A stretch of 64,000 bases of DNA. It comes from Elusimicrobiota bacterium. Lineage in GTDB: Bacteria; Elusimicrobiota; Elusimicrobia; UBA1565. The position numbers and the translations under genes are program-made. A model generated the notes under the pieces. That model made no database searches. It was not told the DNA's origin and saw only the letters and a list, made by a program, of their open reading frames with translations. Of the stretch, positions 27,292-34,141 are shown in pieces. Within the stretch, counting starts at the first letter, position 1. Each line of letters starts with the position of its first letter. The stretch covers positions 1-64,000 of the forward strand of contig JACPXC010000007.1 in NCBI GenBank assembly GCA_016196755.1, read 5' to 3'.

Positions 27292-28657
27292 GATCCTCAT
27301 CGCCAACCGCTCCGAGATCGCCGTGCGCGTCATCCGCGCCTGCCGCGAGCTCGGCATCAAGAGCGTCGCCGTCTACTCGGAGGCCGACCGCTCCTCGCGC
27401 CACGTGTCCTTGGCCGACGAGGCGGTCTGCATCGGGCCGGCCCCTTCGACCGAGAGCTACCTGCGCGTCGACCGCATCCTGGCGGCCGCCAAGTCCACCG
27501 GCGCCGACGCCATCCATCCCGGCTACGGCTTCCTCTCCGAGCGCGCGCACTTCGCCGACGCCTGCGCCGCGGCGGGCGTGACCTTCATCGGGCCCTCGGG
27601 CAAGGCCATCCGCGCCCTGGGCGACAAGCTCTCGGGCAAAGCCGTGGCCGAGAAGGCCGAGGTGCCCTGCGTTCCGGGCATGAAGCTCTCGGGCCCGATC
27701 GACGCGGCGTTCTTGAAGAAAGTGGAGGCCATCGGCTTCCCGGTCATGGTCAAAGCCTCGGCCGGCGGCGGCGGCAAGGGCCTGCGCGTGGTCCACGAGG
27801 CCGACAAGCTCAAGGGCGAGGTGGAGCGCGCGTCCACCGAGGCCAAGGCGGCCTTCGGCGACGGCACGGTCTTCATCGAGAAGTTCATCGAGAAGCCGCG
27901 CCACGTGGAGATCCAGCTGGCCGCCGACCGGTTCGGCAACGCCGTGGCCTGCGTGGAGCGCGACTGCACGGTCCAGCGCCGCCACCAGAAGCTCATCGAG
28001 GAGTCGCCGTCGCCGGCCGTGACGCCCGCCATCCGCAAGAAGATGCAGGACGCCGCGGTCAGATTGGCCAAGACCTGCGACTACCAGAACGTGGGGACCG
28101 TCGAGTTCCTGCTCGACAAGCACGGGAATTTCTACTTCATCGAGGTGAACACCCGGCTCCAGGTCGAGCACCCGGTCACCGAGACGGTGACGGGCTTGGA
28201 CCTGGTGAAGACCCAGATATTGCTGGCCGCCGGCGAGAAGATGCCGTTCTCCCAGGCCCGGGCCTCGGAGATCCGCTGCCACGCCATAGAGCACCGCATC
28301 AACGCCGAGGACCCGACCAGAGGGTTCGCGCCGTGTCCGGGACTCGTCGAGTCGATCAACTGGCCGGGCGGGGCGGGGGTGAGGATCGACACCCACCTCT
28401 ACGCCGGGTATACGGTGCCGTCCTATTACGACAGCCTGCTGGCCAAGCTCATCGTCTGGTCGGATGACCGCTCGTCGGCCATCCGCCGCTCGCTGAGGGC
28501 GCTGGGGGAGCTCGACATCCAGGGCATCGAGACCACGGCCAAGTTCCACGCGCGGGTGCTGTCCGACCCGCGGTTCGGCACGGGCGACTTCGACACCTCG
28601 TTTGCCGACCAGCTGCTCAAGGCGGACGCCGAGGCCAAAGCGAAGGTGACGGCGTGA
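27281..28657 (+). CDS. accC: biotin carboxylase subunit of acetyl-CoA carboxylase
   Basis: A 458-residue ATP-grasp enzyme overlapping the previous gene by 11 bases. FNKILIANRSEIAVRVIRAC (usually NRGEIA) opens the biotin-carboxylase N-domain; HPGYGFLSE, KASAGGGGKG (ATP loop), ERDCTVQRRHQKLIEE, FIEVNTRLQVEHPVTE (metal and catalytic residues) and HRINAEDP are intact. It carboxylates biotin on BCCP with bicarbonate and ATP. The catalytic set is complete even though the nearby AccB-like protein lacks its biotin motif, so another BCCP must exist if this is the fatty-acid enzyme. Confidence 0.93.
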   Translation: MFNKILIANRSEIAVRVIRACRELGIKSVAVYSEADRSSRHVSLADEAVCIGPAPSTESYLRVDRILAAAKSTGADAIHPGYGFLSERAHFADACAAAGVTFIGPSGKAIRALGDKLSGKAVAEKAEVPCVPGMKLSGPIDAAFLKKVEAIGFPVMVKASAGGGGKGLRVVHEADKLKGEVERASTEAKAAFGDGTVFIEKFIEKPRHVEIQLAADRFGNAVACVERDCTVQRRHQKLIEESPSPAVTPAIRKKMQDAAVRLAKTCDYQNVGTVEFLLDKHGNFYFIEVNTRLQVEHPVTETVTGLDLVKTQILLAAGEKMPFSQARASEIRCHAIEHRINAEDPTRGFAPCPGLVESINWPGGAGVRIDTHLYAGYTVPSYYDSLLAKLIVWSDDRSSAIRRSLRALGELDIQGIETTAKFHARVLSDPRFGTGDFDTSFADQLLKADAEAKAKVTA

Positions 28658-29238
28658 ACGCCGAGATCGTCTCCAAACTCGAAGAGTCGGCCAAGGTCCT
28701 GAAGGCCACCACGGCCCAGGCCGACCTCATCGCCAAGATGGCCGCGGAGTTGCTGGCGTGCTTTAAGCGCGGCAACAAGCTCATGAGCTTCGGCAACGGC
28801 GGCTCGGCCTGCGACGCGCAGAACTTCGCCGACGAGCTGACCGGCCGCTACGAGCGCAACCGCCCGGGCCTGCCGGCGGTGGCCCTGACGACCAACACCG
28901 GCGATTTGACCTCGATCGCCAACGACTTCGGCTTCGAGTTCGTCTTCGAGCGCCCCCTGCGCGCCCTGGCCAAGAAGGGCGATATCGCCGTGGCCATCTC
29001 GACGAGCGGCAACTCCGCGAACGTCCTCAAGGCCGCCCAGGCCGCAAAGGAACTCGGGGTTACCGTCCTCGGCTTCTCGGGCGAGACCGGCGGCAAGCTC
29101 AAGCCGCTCTGCGACCTCTGCCTCTGCGTGCCCTCCAAGAGCGTGGCGCGCATCCAGGAAGCCCACATCGCCGTCATCCAGATCCTCTGCGGGTTGATCG
29201 AAGACGGCATGTTCCCAGATGCCCCCAAAGCCCACTGA
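28654..29238 (+). CDS. gmhA: sedoheptulose-7-phosphate isomerase
   Basis: A 194-residue SIS-domain protein from GTG 28654. FGNGGSACDAQNFADELTGRYE, STSGNSANVLKAA and the C-terminal IQEAHIAVIQILCGLIE helix are typical GmhA; Glu and His in the ADELTGRY and EAH motifs are the catalytic pair. It converts sedoheptulose 7-phosphate to D-glycero-manno-heptose 7-phosphate, the first step to LPS heptose. Next to hldE this gives the strongest evidence for a Gram-negative LPS envelope. Confidence 0.93.
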   Translation: MNAEIVSKLEESAKVLKATTAQADLIAKMAAELLACFKRGNKLMSFGNGGSACDAQNFADELTGRYERNRPGLPAVALTTNTGDLTSIANDFGFEFVFERPLRALAKKGDIAVAISTSGNSANVLKAAQAAKELGVTVLGFSGETGGKLKPLCDLCLCVPSKSVARIQEAHIAVIQILCGLIEDGMFPDAPKAH

Positions 29239-29689
29239 CACCGCCGCCAAAGTCCTGCCCCTCGTCGCGGCTCGTCAGTGGCGCCGGCGAAATCGCCGAG
29301 TAGTATTCACCAACGGCGTCTTCGACATCCTCCACGCCGGGCATGTGTCCCTGCTGGAGCGCTGCCGGGCGTTGGGCGACGCGCTCATCGTAGGCGTCAA
29401 CTCCGACGCCTCGGTGCGCCGCCTCGGCAAAGGGCCTGAGCGCCCCATCAACCCGCTCAAGGACCGGATGCGTGTCATCGCGGGCCTTGCCTGCGTCGAC
29501 GCTGTCACGTCCTTCGGCGAGGACACCCCCGAGAAACTGCTTTCCCTCCTTAGGCCCGACATCCTAGTGAAGGGCGCCGACTACCGCAAGGACCAGGTGG
29601 CCGGCCGCCAGCATGCCGGCAAGGTCGTGCTGTTGTCCCTAGTGAAGGGACGCTCGACGACCGCCGTCGTCCGCAAACTGCGTCCCTAA
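29219..29689 (+). CDS. D-glycero-beta-D-manno-heptose 1-phosphate adenylyltransferase (HldE C-terminal type)
   Basis: A 156-residue cytidylyltransferase-fold protein. VVFTNGVFDILHAGHVSLLE holds the HxGH nucleotide motif, GVNSDASVRRLGKG and KGRSTTAVVRKL the second motif. It matches only the nucleotidyltransferase half of bifunctional HldE; the sugar-kinase half is not in the window and must be a separate gene. It activates heptose 1-phosphate with ATP to ADP-heptose for LPS core. The 20-base overlap with gmhA couples the two steps. Confidence 0.88.
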   Translation: MPPKPTDTAAKVLPLVAARQWRRRNRRVVFTNGVFDILHAGHVSLLERCRALGDALIVGVNSDASVRRLGKGPERPINPLKDRMRVIAGLACVDAVTSFGEDTPEKLLSLLRPDILVKGADYRKDQVAGRQHAGKVVLLSLVKGRSTTAVVRKLRP

Positions 29690-29723
29690 CCCTCCTGGCC
29701 GTCCCCAGTTCCGCAGGCTATAC

Positions 29724-29767
29724 TTCGGTGTCAGTCATTGCGTTGCGTTTCGGTGCCAGTCATTGCG
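29724..29767 (+). repeat. 19-base direct repeat, two copies 25 bases apart
   Basis: TTCGGTG-T-CAGTCATTGCG at 29724-29742 and TTCGGTG-C-CAGTCATTGCG at 29749-29767 differ at one base. The part CAGTCATTGCGAT recurs exactly at 48964-48976, just before the transketolase gene. This may be a regulator-binding site or a remnant of a dispersed element. Confidence 0.5.
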
Positions 29768-29886
29768 ATCATGGTGCGCGCGCCGGAAAGGGCGAGACGA
29801 TCTTCGAAACGCTGCTCGACATCATCTCCTATCACACCAAGGGCGGCGCCGAGAGCCAGGACGGCGTCGAGCTCGAGCTGTCGTGA
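29728..29886 (+). pseudogene. small ORF or 3' remnant of a gene
   Basis: From about 29785 to the TGA at 29884-29886 the codons have the strong GC third-position bias of real genes here, encoding GKGETIFETLLDIISYH followed by a Lys/Gly/Glu-rich tail ending VELELS. Upstream, in the direct repeats, the bias vanishes. GTG 29728 would give 52 residues but has no good start context. I read it as the surviving C-terminus of a lost gene; a genuine small protein is possible. Confidence 0.35.
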
Positions 29887-29943
29887 TCGTCACGTGGCTT
29901 AGCCGCCGGTCTTAAGGATGCTCGGTGATAGCGACGACGGTGA

Positions 29944-29959
29944 GGTGGGTTTTCCCACC
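29944..29959. repeat. hairpin GGTGGG-TTTT-CCCACC
   Basis: A perfect 6-base stem with a TTTT loop, upstream of the promoter-like TATACT. There is no following T-tract, so termination is unlikely. It may be a binding site or the foot of a lost structure. Confidence 0.4.
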
Positions 29960-29997
29960 CATGGCGGCACACCGGACACCGGGATATACTGCCGACG

Positions 29998-30075
29998 GTG
30001 GCCCTCTATTCCCTTTCCCTGATTGAAGCCGAGCGCAAGGCCGGCCGCTGGCGGCCTTCATCTAGAAGAGGATGA
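29998..30075 (+). CDS. possible leaderless small ORF upstream of the FecR gene
   Basis: TATACT at 29985-29990 stands seven bases before GTG 29998, the same geometry as other predicted leaderless starts here. The ORF encodes 25 residues (VALYSLSLIEAERKAG...) and its TGA overlaps the ATG of the FecR gene as ATGA. If translated it could act as a leader peptide coupling to the downstream gene. Codon statistics are too short to judge. Confidence 0.3.
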   Translation: MALYSLSLIEAERKAGRWRPSSRRG

Positions 30076-30701
30076 ACAGCCTCCTGCTCGCTGTCGTCCT
30101 CGCGGCGGCGCCTTCGATGGCCGCCCCCACGACTCAGAAGCCCGTGGCCGGCGTGCTCTTATCCCTTCTAGGCGCACCGACCGTCACCTCGGCGGACGGC
30201 AAGGCGAAGAAGCTCAAGCGCCAGCAGTTCATCTGCGAATCCGACGTCATCAAGACCGGGGCCGGGGAGCGGGCGACGATCGCCTTGGTCGGCGGCGCCG
30301 AGCTGCGCATCAACGAGAACTCGGAGTTCATCGTGGATTCCGGAGGCGGGAAAGGACCGGCCGGCGTCTCTGCCAACTCCGGTCAGGCCTGGATCCACAT
30401 CCTGCACGGCAAGTCGGGCATCGACGTAGCCGGTCCATCGGCCGTGGCGGCGATCCGCGGCGCGGAGGCCGACGTTGAGATCGGCAAAGGCATGATCGTG
30501 AAGGTCTATGAGGGCCGTGTCGACCTCCGGGGCCCGGCCGGCGCGCAGTCGCTGGAGGCCGGGATGATCGGCCAGGTCGGGGCCGCGCCGAGACGCATGG
30601 CGCCGAGCGACTACGGTACATGGCAGGACCCACCGAGGAAGGACCCTCCCAAGCAAGGCGTGCACATAAAAAATAAGCCCGCCCCGTCCAAGCAACCTTG
30701 A
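30072..30701 (+). CDS. secreted FecR-domain protein
   Basis: A 209-residue product with a signal peptide (MNSLLLAVVLAAAPSMA). The FecR jelly-roll signature follows: VIKTGAGERATIALVGGAELRINENSEF, then IDVAGPSAVAAIRGAEADVEI and VKVYEGRVDLRG. The C-terminal 40 residues are Pro/Lys-rich. Classic FecR is an anti-sigma sensor with a cytoplasmic end; this protein has no membrane helix beyond the signal and no sigma factor nearby, so it is a free periplasmic or surface FecR-type domain. GAAGAGG provides a ribosome site. A second FecR protein is encoded just downstream. Confidence 0.75.
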   Translation: MNSLLLAVVLAAAPSMAAPTTQKPVAGVLLSLLGAPTVTSADGKAKKLKRQQFICESDVIKTGAGERATIALVGGAELRINENSEFIVDSGGGKGPAGVSANSGQAWIHILHGKSGIDVAGPSAVAAIRGAEADVEIGKGMIVKVYEGRVDLRGPAGAQSLEAGMIGQVGAAPRRMAPSDYGTWQDPPRKDPPKQGVHIKNKPAPSKQP

Positions 30702-30707
30702 TACCAT
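30699..30707 (+). promoter_or_regulatory. extended -10 TGA-TACCAT six bases before the thiN-like gene
   Basis: TACCAT at 30702-30707, then six bases and ATG 30714. The same hexamer and spacing precede GTG 14167. It predicts a leaderless transcript for the thiamine pyrophosphokinase gene even though only 12 bases separate it from the FecR gene. Confidence 0.4.
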
Positions 30708-30713
30708 GACCCG

Positions 30714-31325
30714 ATGAGCGCCGCCCTCCTGCTCCTCAACGGCCCCCTGACCGACCCCGCGCTGGTCAAGCGCCGCGCCGCCGCCGCCGGGCTCGTCGTC
30801 TGCGCCGACGGCGGCGCCCGCCACGCCGTGAAGCTCGGCATTCAGCCCCGCGTCGTGGTCGGCGACTTCGACTCCCTTCCCAAACCCTTGCCGCGCTGGA
30901 AGGGCACCACCTACCTCTTCGACGACGACCCCGAGCTCTCCGACTTCGAGAAATCCCTGCGCTTTCTCAAAGGCGCCGGCGCTTCCCAGGTCTGGATCGC
31001 CGGCCTCTGGGGCGGGCGGCCCGACCATCAACTCGTCAACCTCGCCGTCTTCGAGTCCTGGTCCAAGAAGCTCCACCTCGGCGTCGTCGACCCGGGCTGG
31101 GCCAACGTGGCCGGGCCGGGCAAGCACCGCATTCCCTGCCCGGCAGGGGCGAACATAAGCATCGTCCCGGCCGGTACGACGGCCGTGGTGTCGACCAAGA
31201 ACCTCAAGTACCCTCTAAAAAAAGCCCGCCTAACGCGCTCCAGCCGCGGCCTCTCCAACGTCGCTCTGCGTTCGCCCATCGAGGTGACGGTCCACTCCGG
31301 GCGGGTCTGGGTCGTCCTTCCCTAA
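30714..31325 (+). CDS. thiamine pyrophosphokinase
   Basis: A 203-residue protein with the TPK pattern: VVCADGGARHAVKLGIQPRVVVGDFDSLP (metal-binding DFDS), DPELSDFEKSLRFL (usually KDxTDxE, here slightly altered), WGGRPDHQLVNL and TRSSRGLSNVAL (usually TRGLSNE). It transfers pyrophosphate from ATP to thiamine to give the cofactor used, for example, by the transketolase-like enzyme at 49 kb. No TPP riboswitch precedes it. Ends three bases before a small GAGAC-AAAA-GTCTC hairpin at 31326-31339. Confidence 0.88.
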   Translation: MSAALLLLNGPLTDPALVKRRAAAAGLVVCADGGARHAVKLGIQPRVVVGDFDSLPKPLPRWKGTTYLFDDDPELSDFEKSLRFLKGAGASQVWIAGLWGGRPDHQLVNLAVFESWSKKLHLGVVDPGWANVAGPGKHRIPCPAGANISIVPAGTTAVVSTKNLKYPLKKARLTRSSRGLSNVALRSPIEVTVHSGRVWVVLP

Positions 31326-31352
31326 GAGACAAAAGTCTCATCCCGGACGGTC

Positions 31353-31381
31353 TTGAAAGGAAGGGCCCCAAGGGCTACACT
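31353..31381 (+). promoter_or_regulatory. strong leaderless promoter of the second FecR gene
   Basis: TTGAAA at 31353-31358, 17-base spacer, TACACT at 31376-31381 (five of six matches each). ATG 31389 follows after seven bases, so transcription should begin at the start codon. It is the clearest full -35/-10 example of the leaderless geometry in this window. Confidence 0.7.
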
Positions 31382-31388
31382 TGAGGCA

Positions 31389-32141
31389 ATGAAAACACTT
31401 GCCCGTCCCCTCTTCGCGCTTGCCTTGGTCTCGACGCTGGCTCTGCCGTCTCGCGCCCTCTTCGGCTGGGGTGAGAAGCCCGCCGAGAGCGGCCCCCTCG
31501 GCGCCGTCCTCACAGAGGTCGCGGGCACGGTCACGCTTAAGCGCGCCTCCGGCGGCGACTACGCCCCCGCGGCCAGCCAGACGCCGATCGAGACCAACGA
31601 CACCATCAAGGTGGGTAAGGACGGCCGGGCCGTCCTCATGTTCCTCGACGGCTCCAAGATGGAGCTCCGGTCCGAATCCGTCTTCGCCGTGCTGGCCCAC
31701 ACCCCCAAGAAGGTCGAGGTCAAGATCGACGTCGGCACCCTCAAATTCTGGATCAAGAAAGTCGCCCAGCGGCGCAGCTATAAGATGCGCACCCCCACCG
31801 CCGTGGCCTCCGTGCGCGGCACCGAAGGCCAGCTCGACGTCTCCCCCGACGGCGACACCACTCTCAAGCTCACCGAAGGCCGGGTGGACTTTGCCGACAA
31901 CCGCGGCAACAACGTCACCGTCAACGCCAACGAGCAGATCACCTCGACCGACGATAAGGGTCTCGAGGGCGCCGCGAAGACGAGCCTCGAGGGCTCGACG
32001 GGCGGCACGGAGACCGAGACGGACGAGGCGAAGAAGGAAGAGACCGAAGAAGGCGGCGAGGGCGATACCTTGACCAACTTCAAAAGCGACAGCAGCAACA
32101 ACCCGGCTCAGACGCAGGCCGTGAGCAACTCCACGCCGTAA
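31389..32141 (+). CDS. secreted FecR-domain protein
   Basis: A 250-residue product with a signal peptide (MKTLARPLFALALVSTLALPSRA). Residues about 40-175 are a FecR domain: LTEVAGTVTLKRASGGDY, NDTIKVGKDGRAVLMFLDGSKMELRSES, KMRTPTAVASVRGTEGQLDV and LTEGRVDFADNRGNNVTV. The C-terminal 60 residues are acidic and disordered (TETDEAKKEETEEGGEGD). No transmembrane helix beyond the signal. It has its own strong promoter at 31353 and a strong terminator at 32164, so it is mainly a single-gene unit. Confidence 0.85.
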   Translation: MKTLARPLFALALVSTLALPSRALFGWGEKPAESGPLGAVLTEVAGTVTLKRASGGDYAPAASQTPIETNDTIKVGKDGRAVLMFLDGSKMELRSESVFAVLAHTPKKVEVKIDVGTLKFWIKKVAQRRSYKMRTPTAVASVRGTEGQLDVSPDGDTTLKLTEGRVDFADNRGNNVTVNANEQITSTDDKGLEGAAKTSLEGSTGGTETETDEAKKEETEEGGEGDTLTNFKSDSSNNPAQTQAVSNSTP

Positions 32142-32160
32142 GCCGAGAGACTCTTTAGAG

Positions 32161-33525
32161 ATGTCGACGCCCGAAAGGCTGGCCCTTTCGGGCGTCGATT
32201 TTTTCCTTCTGGCCGCCTACCTGGCCGCCACCGTCTGGCTGGGCCTGCGCGCCGCGCGCTCCAGGGGCATGGCGGACTACGTCCTCGCCGGCCGGGGGCT
32301 CTCCCTCCCCGCCTTCGTCGCCACCCTCGTGCCGAGTTTCTTCGGCGGCACCCTGGGCGTGGGCGAGTACGCCTGGCGCAACGGCCTCTCGAACTGGCTG
32401 GTCCAGGGCGTCCCCTACTACGTCTTCGCGCTGGTCTACGCGTTCTGGCTGGCCCCGCGCGTGCGCGCCCGCGCGGGGCTCACCATCCCCGACCACCTCG
32501 AGGCCGCCTACGGCCGTCCCACGGCCGCGCTGGGGGCCTTGCTCGTGTTCCTGCTGGCCAGCCCGGCCGACGAGTTCCTGATGCTGGGCACCCTGGCGCG
32601 CTGGTCGACCGGCTGGAGCCTGGCCGTCTGCGTCGTCCTGACCGCCGCCGCCTCGACCGTGTTCCTCAGCCGGCGCGGCCTGCGCGCCGGCGTGGGCGCC
32701 AACCGCCTCGAGTTCCCGGTCATGTACCTGGGCTTCTTCGTCGTCCTGCCGTTCGCGTTCCGGGCCGTGGGCGGCTTCGGGGGCATGGCGGCGGCCCTCC
32801 CCACCGGCCATCTCGACTGGACCGGCGGCCAGAGCCCGGCGACGATCGGCGGCTGGTGGCTCATCGCCCTGTGGACCTTCGTCGACCCCGCCTTCCACCA
32901 GCGCGTGCTGGCCGCCAAGGACGAGCGCACCGCGCGGACCGGCATCGCGCTCTCGGCGGCCTGCTGGTTCGTCTTCGACGCGATGACGACCACGGCCGGG
33001 CTCCTGGCCCGCGCGCGCCTGCCGGACCTGGCCGAGCCGCTGGCGGCCTACCCCGCCCTGGCCGAGGCCGTCCTGCCCCCGCTGTTCAAAGGCCTCTTCA
33101 TCGCGGGCGTGGCGTCGTCGACCTTGGCCGCCGCCGCCTCGACCACCCTGCTCTCGGCCATCAGCCTGGGCCGCGACGCCGCCGGGCGCTTCGGCCCCCC
33201 GGCCGACGAGGAGACCGTCCAGCGCCGCACCGGCGCGGCGCTCGTCGTCACCGCCGCGCTAGGCGCGGCCATGGCGCTGGCCCTGCCGTCGGTGGTGGCG
33301 CTGTGGTACACCGTGGGCTCCTGCCTCATCCCTGGGCTCCTGGTGCCCATGGCGGCGGCGTATTGGGAGCCGCTCAAGGTCGGCCCGCGCGCCGGCCTGG
33401 CCTGCTCCGCGGCCGGCGTGGGCGCGGCGACCCTGTCGTGGGCGGGCGGCGCCGAAGCGCCCTTCGTCTACGGGTTGGCGGCGTCGCTGACGGCTTGGGC
33501 GGCCGGACGGGCGCTCAAGCGCTGA
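32161..33525 (+). CDS. sodium/solute symporter (SSS family)
   Basis: A 454-residue membrane protein with about 12-13 hydrophobic helices. The SSS pattern begins VDFFLLAAYLAATVWLGLRAARSRG and continues YVLAGRGLSLPAFVATLVPSFFGGTLGVGEYAWRNG and VDPAFHQRVLAAKDERTARTG. Family members import sugars, amino acids, vitamins or carboxylates with sodium; the substrate cannot be told. The first 15 codons lie on a perfect terminator hairpin with T-tract (32164-32204): DFF is encoded by the T-run. Either the gene is regulated by this structure or the true start lies further in. Confidence 0.85.
   Translation: MSTPERLALSGVDFFLLAAYLAATVWLGLRAARSRGMADYVLAGRGLSLPAFVATLVPSFFGGTLGVGEYAWRNGLSNWLVQGVPYYVFALVYAFWLAPRVRARAGLTIPDHLEAAYGRPTAALGALLVFLLASPADEFLMLGTLARWSTGWSLAVCVVLTAAASTVFLSRRGLRAGVGANRLEFPVMYLGFFVVLPFAFRAVGGFGGMAAALPTGHLDWTGGQSPATIGGWWLIALWTFVDPAFHQRVLAAKDERTARTGIALSAACWFVFDAMTTTAGLLARARLPDLAEPLAAYPALAEAVLPPLFKGLFIAGVASSTLAAAASTTLLSAISLGRDAAGRFGPPADEETVQRRTGAALVVTAALGAAMALALPSVVALWYTVGSCLIPGLLVPMAAAYWEPLKVGPRAGLACSAAGVGAATLSWAGGAEAPFVYGLAASLTAWAAGRALKR
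32164..32204 (+). terminator. intrinsic terminator inside the start of the symporter gene
   Basis: Arms TCGACGCCCGAAAGG (32164-32178) and CCTTTCGGGCGTCGA (32184-32198) are perfect complements of 15 bases around a 5-base loop, followed directly by TTTTTT (32199-32204). It stands 22 bases after the FecR stop, the usual place for a terminator, yet overlaps codons 2-15 of the symporter reading frame. Confidence 0.9.
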
Positions 33526-33528
33526 CGG

Positions 33529-34095
33529 CTATTCGGCGGCCTTGACGGTCTCGACAGCCGGCTGTTCCGCTGTTTTCGCGGGCTCGACCAGGGCCTTGGG
33601 CGGCTCGGCAGCGGCATTCGCGGCCTCCGGCTCGGGCGCCTTCTTGGCCTCGGCCGGGGCCTCGGCGGCGGCGGGAACCTTCCCTTCCATCTCGTCGAGC
33701 TTGGCGCGGGCGTCGGCCACATCCTCTTTGAAGGTGCTCTCGGGATGCGCCTTGCCGAAGGCGTCGAGCGCCGCGCGGGCGTCCGCGATCTTTCCATCGA
33801 GGATCAGCCCGACGTCCGCGGCCAACTCCTCGCGCTCCAGCTCGCGCTCTTTGTCGCGCTTCTCGGTCCAGCCGCCCTTCCAATACGGCTCGAACGGGTC
33901 CACGACGACCTGGCCCGAGCCGCGGACCGCGGCCACGGCGGTGCTGGTCCGCAGTTTCCTGTTGCGGCCCTCGATGACCGAGCGCTCCAAGACGTTCTTC
34001 CAATTCTTAAACCAGCTCATGAGACCGGGGGCCTCGGCCGCACAGGCTGGCAGCGCCGCCGCCATGGCCAGAGATATCGACAACAGGGTCTTCAT
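33529..34095 (-). CDS. secreted protein with a vestigial FecR motif and helical tail
   Basis: A 188-residue product with a signal peptide (MKTLLSISLAMAAALPACAAEA). Residues about 35-70 contain RKLRTSTAVAAVRGSGQVVVD, the core FecR signature also found in the FecR gene at 31389 (TPTAVASVRGTEGQ), but the preceding strands of the domain are missing. A charged coiled-coil helix (TEKRDKERELEREELAAD) and an Ala/Pro/Glu-rich tail follow. ATG 34095 is preferred to ATG 34101 because TATACT ends six bases before it. Convergent with the symporter gene, which stops three bases away. Confidence 0.65.
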   Translation of the reverse strand: MKTLLSISLAMAAALPACAAEAPGLMSWFKNWKNVLERSVIEGRNRKLRTSTAVAAVRGSGQVVVDPFEPYWKGGWTEKRDKERELEREELAADVGLILDGKIADARAALDAFGKAHPESTFKEDVADARAKLDEMEGKVPAAAEAPAEAKKAPEPEAANAAAEPPKALVEPAKTAEQPAVETVKAAE

Positions 34096-34101
34096 GCGCA
34101 T

Positions 34102-34107
34102 AGTATA
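34102..34107 (-). promoter_or_regulatory. -10 box TATACT six bases before the FecR-like gene
   Basis: Minus-strand TATACT followed by ATGCGC and then the preferred ATG at 34095. Same six-base spacing as at 7353, where the hexamer is identical. Predicts leaderless mRNA. Confidence 0.45.
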
Positions 34108-34141
34108 GTCTCCGCGGAAGCGACGCTCCACGCGACTTCCG

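Larger units (their letters stand above)
29690..30071. other. 380-base intergenic region with repeats and possible gene remnants
   Basis: Between hldE and the first FecR gene. It holds a pair of 19-base direct repeats, a short gene-like remnant ending at 29886, a hairpin at 29944-29959 and a promoter-like TATACT at 29985-29990. The mixture suggests decayed or rearranged DNA plus the regulatory region of the FecR gene. Confidence 0.5.

Noticed and set aside
24799-27360. 853-residue open frame on the minus strand opposite the zinc-ribbon gene
   Set aside because: Antisense frame opened by high GC; its product is a low-complexity Gly/Leu/Arg mix, while the plus strand encodes zinc ribbons, a membrane helix and coupled starts.
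29219-29689. Bifunctional HldE
   Set aside because: Only the nucleotidyltransferase domain is encoded; no sugar-kinase domain precedes it.
30600-30713. TPP riboswitch before the thiamine pyrophosphokinase gene
   Set aside because: Only 12 bases separate the genes and no CTGAGA-type thi-box conserved core is present.
31326-31339. GAGAC-AAAA-GTCTC as terminator of the thiamine pyrophosphokinase gene
   Set aside because: Five-base stem without following T-tract is too weak; might be a minor dyad near the FecR promoter.
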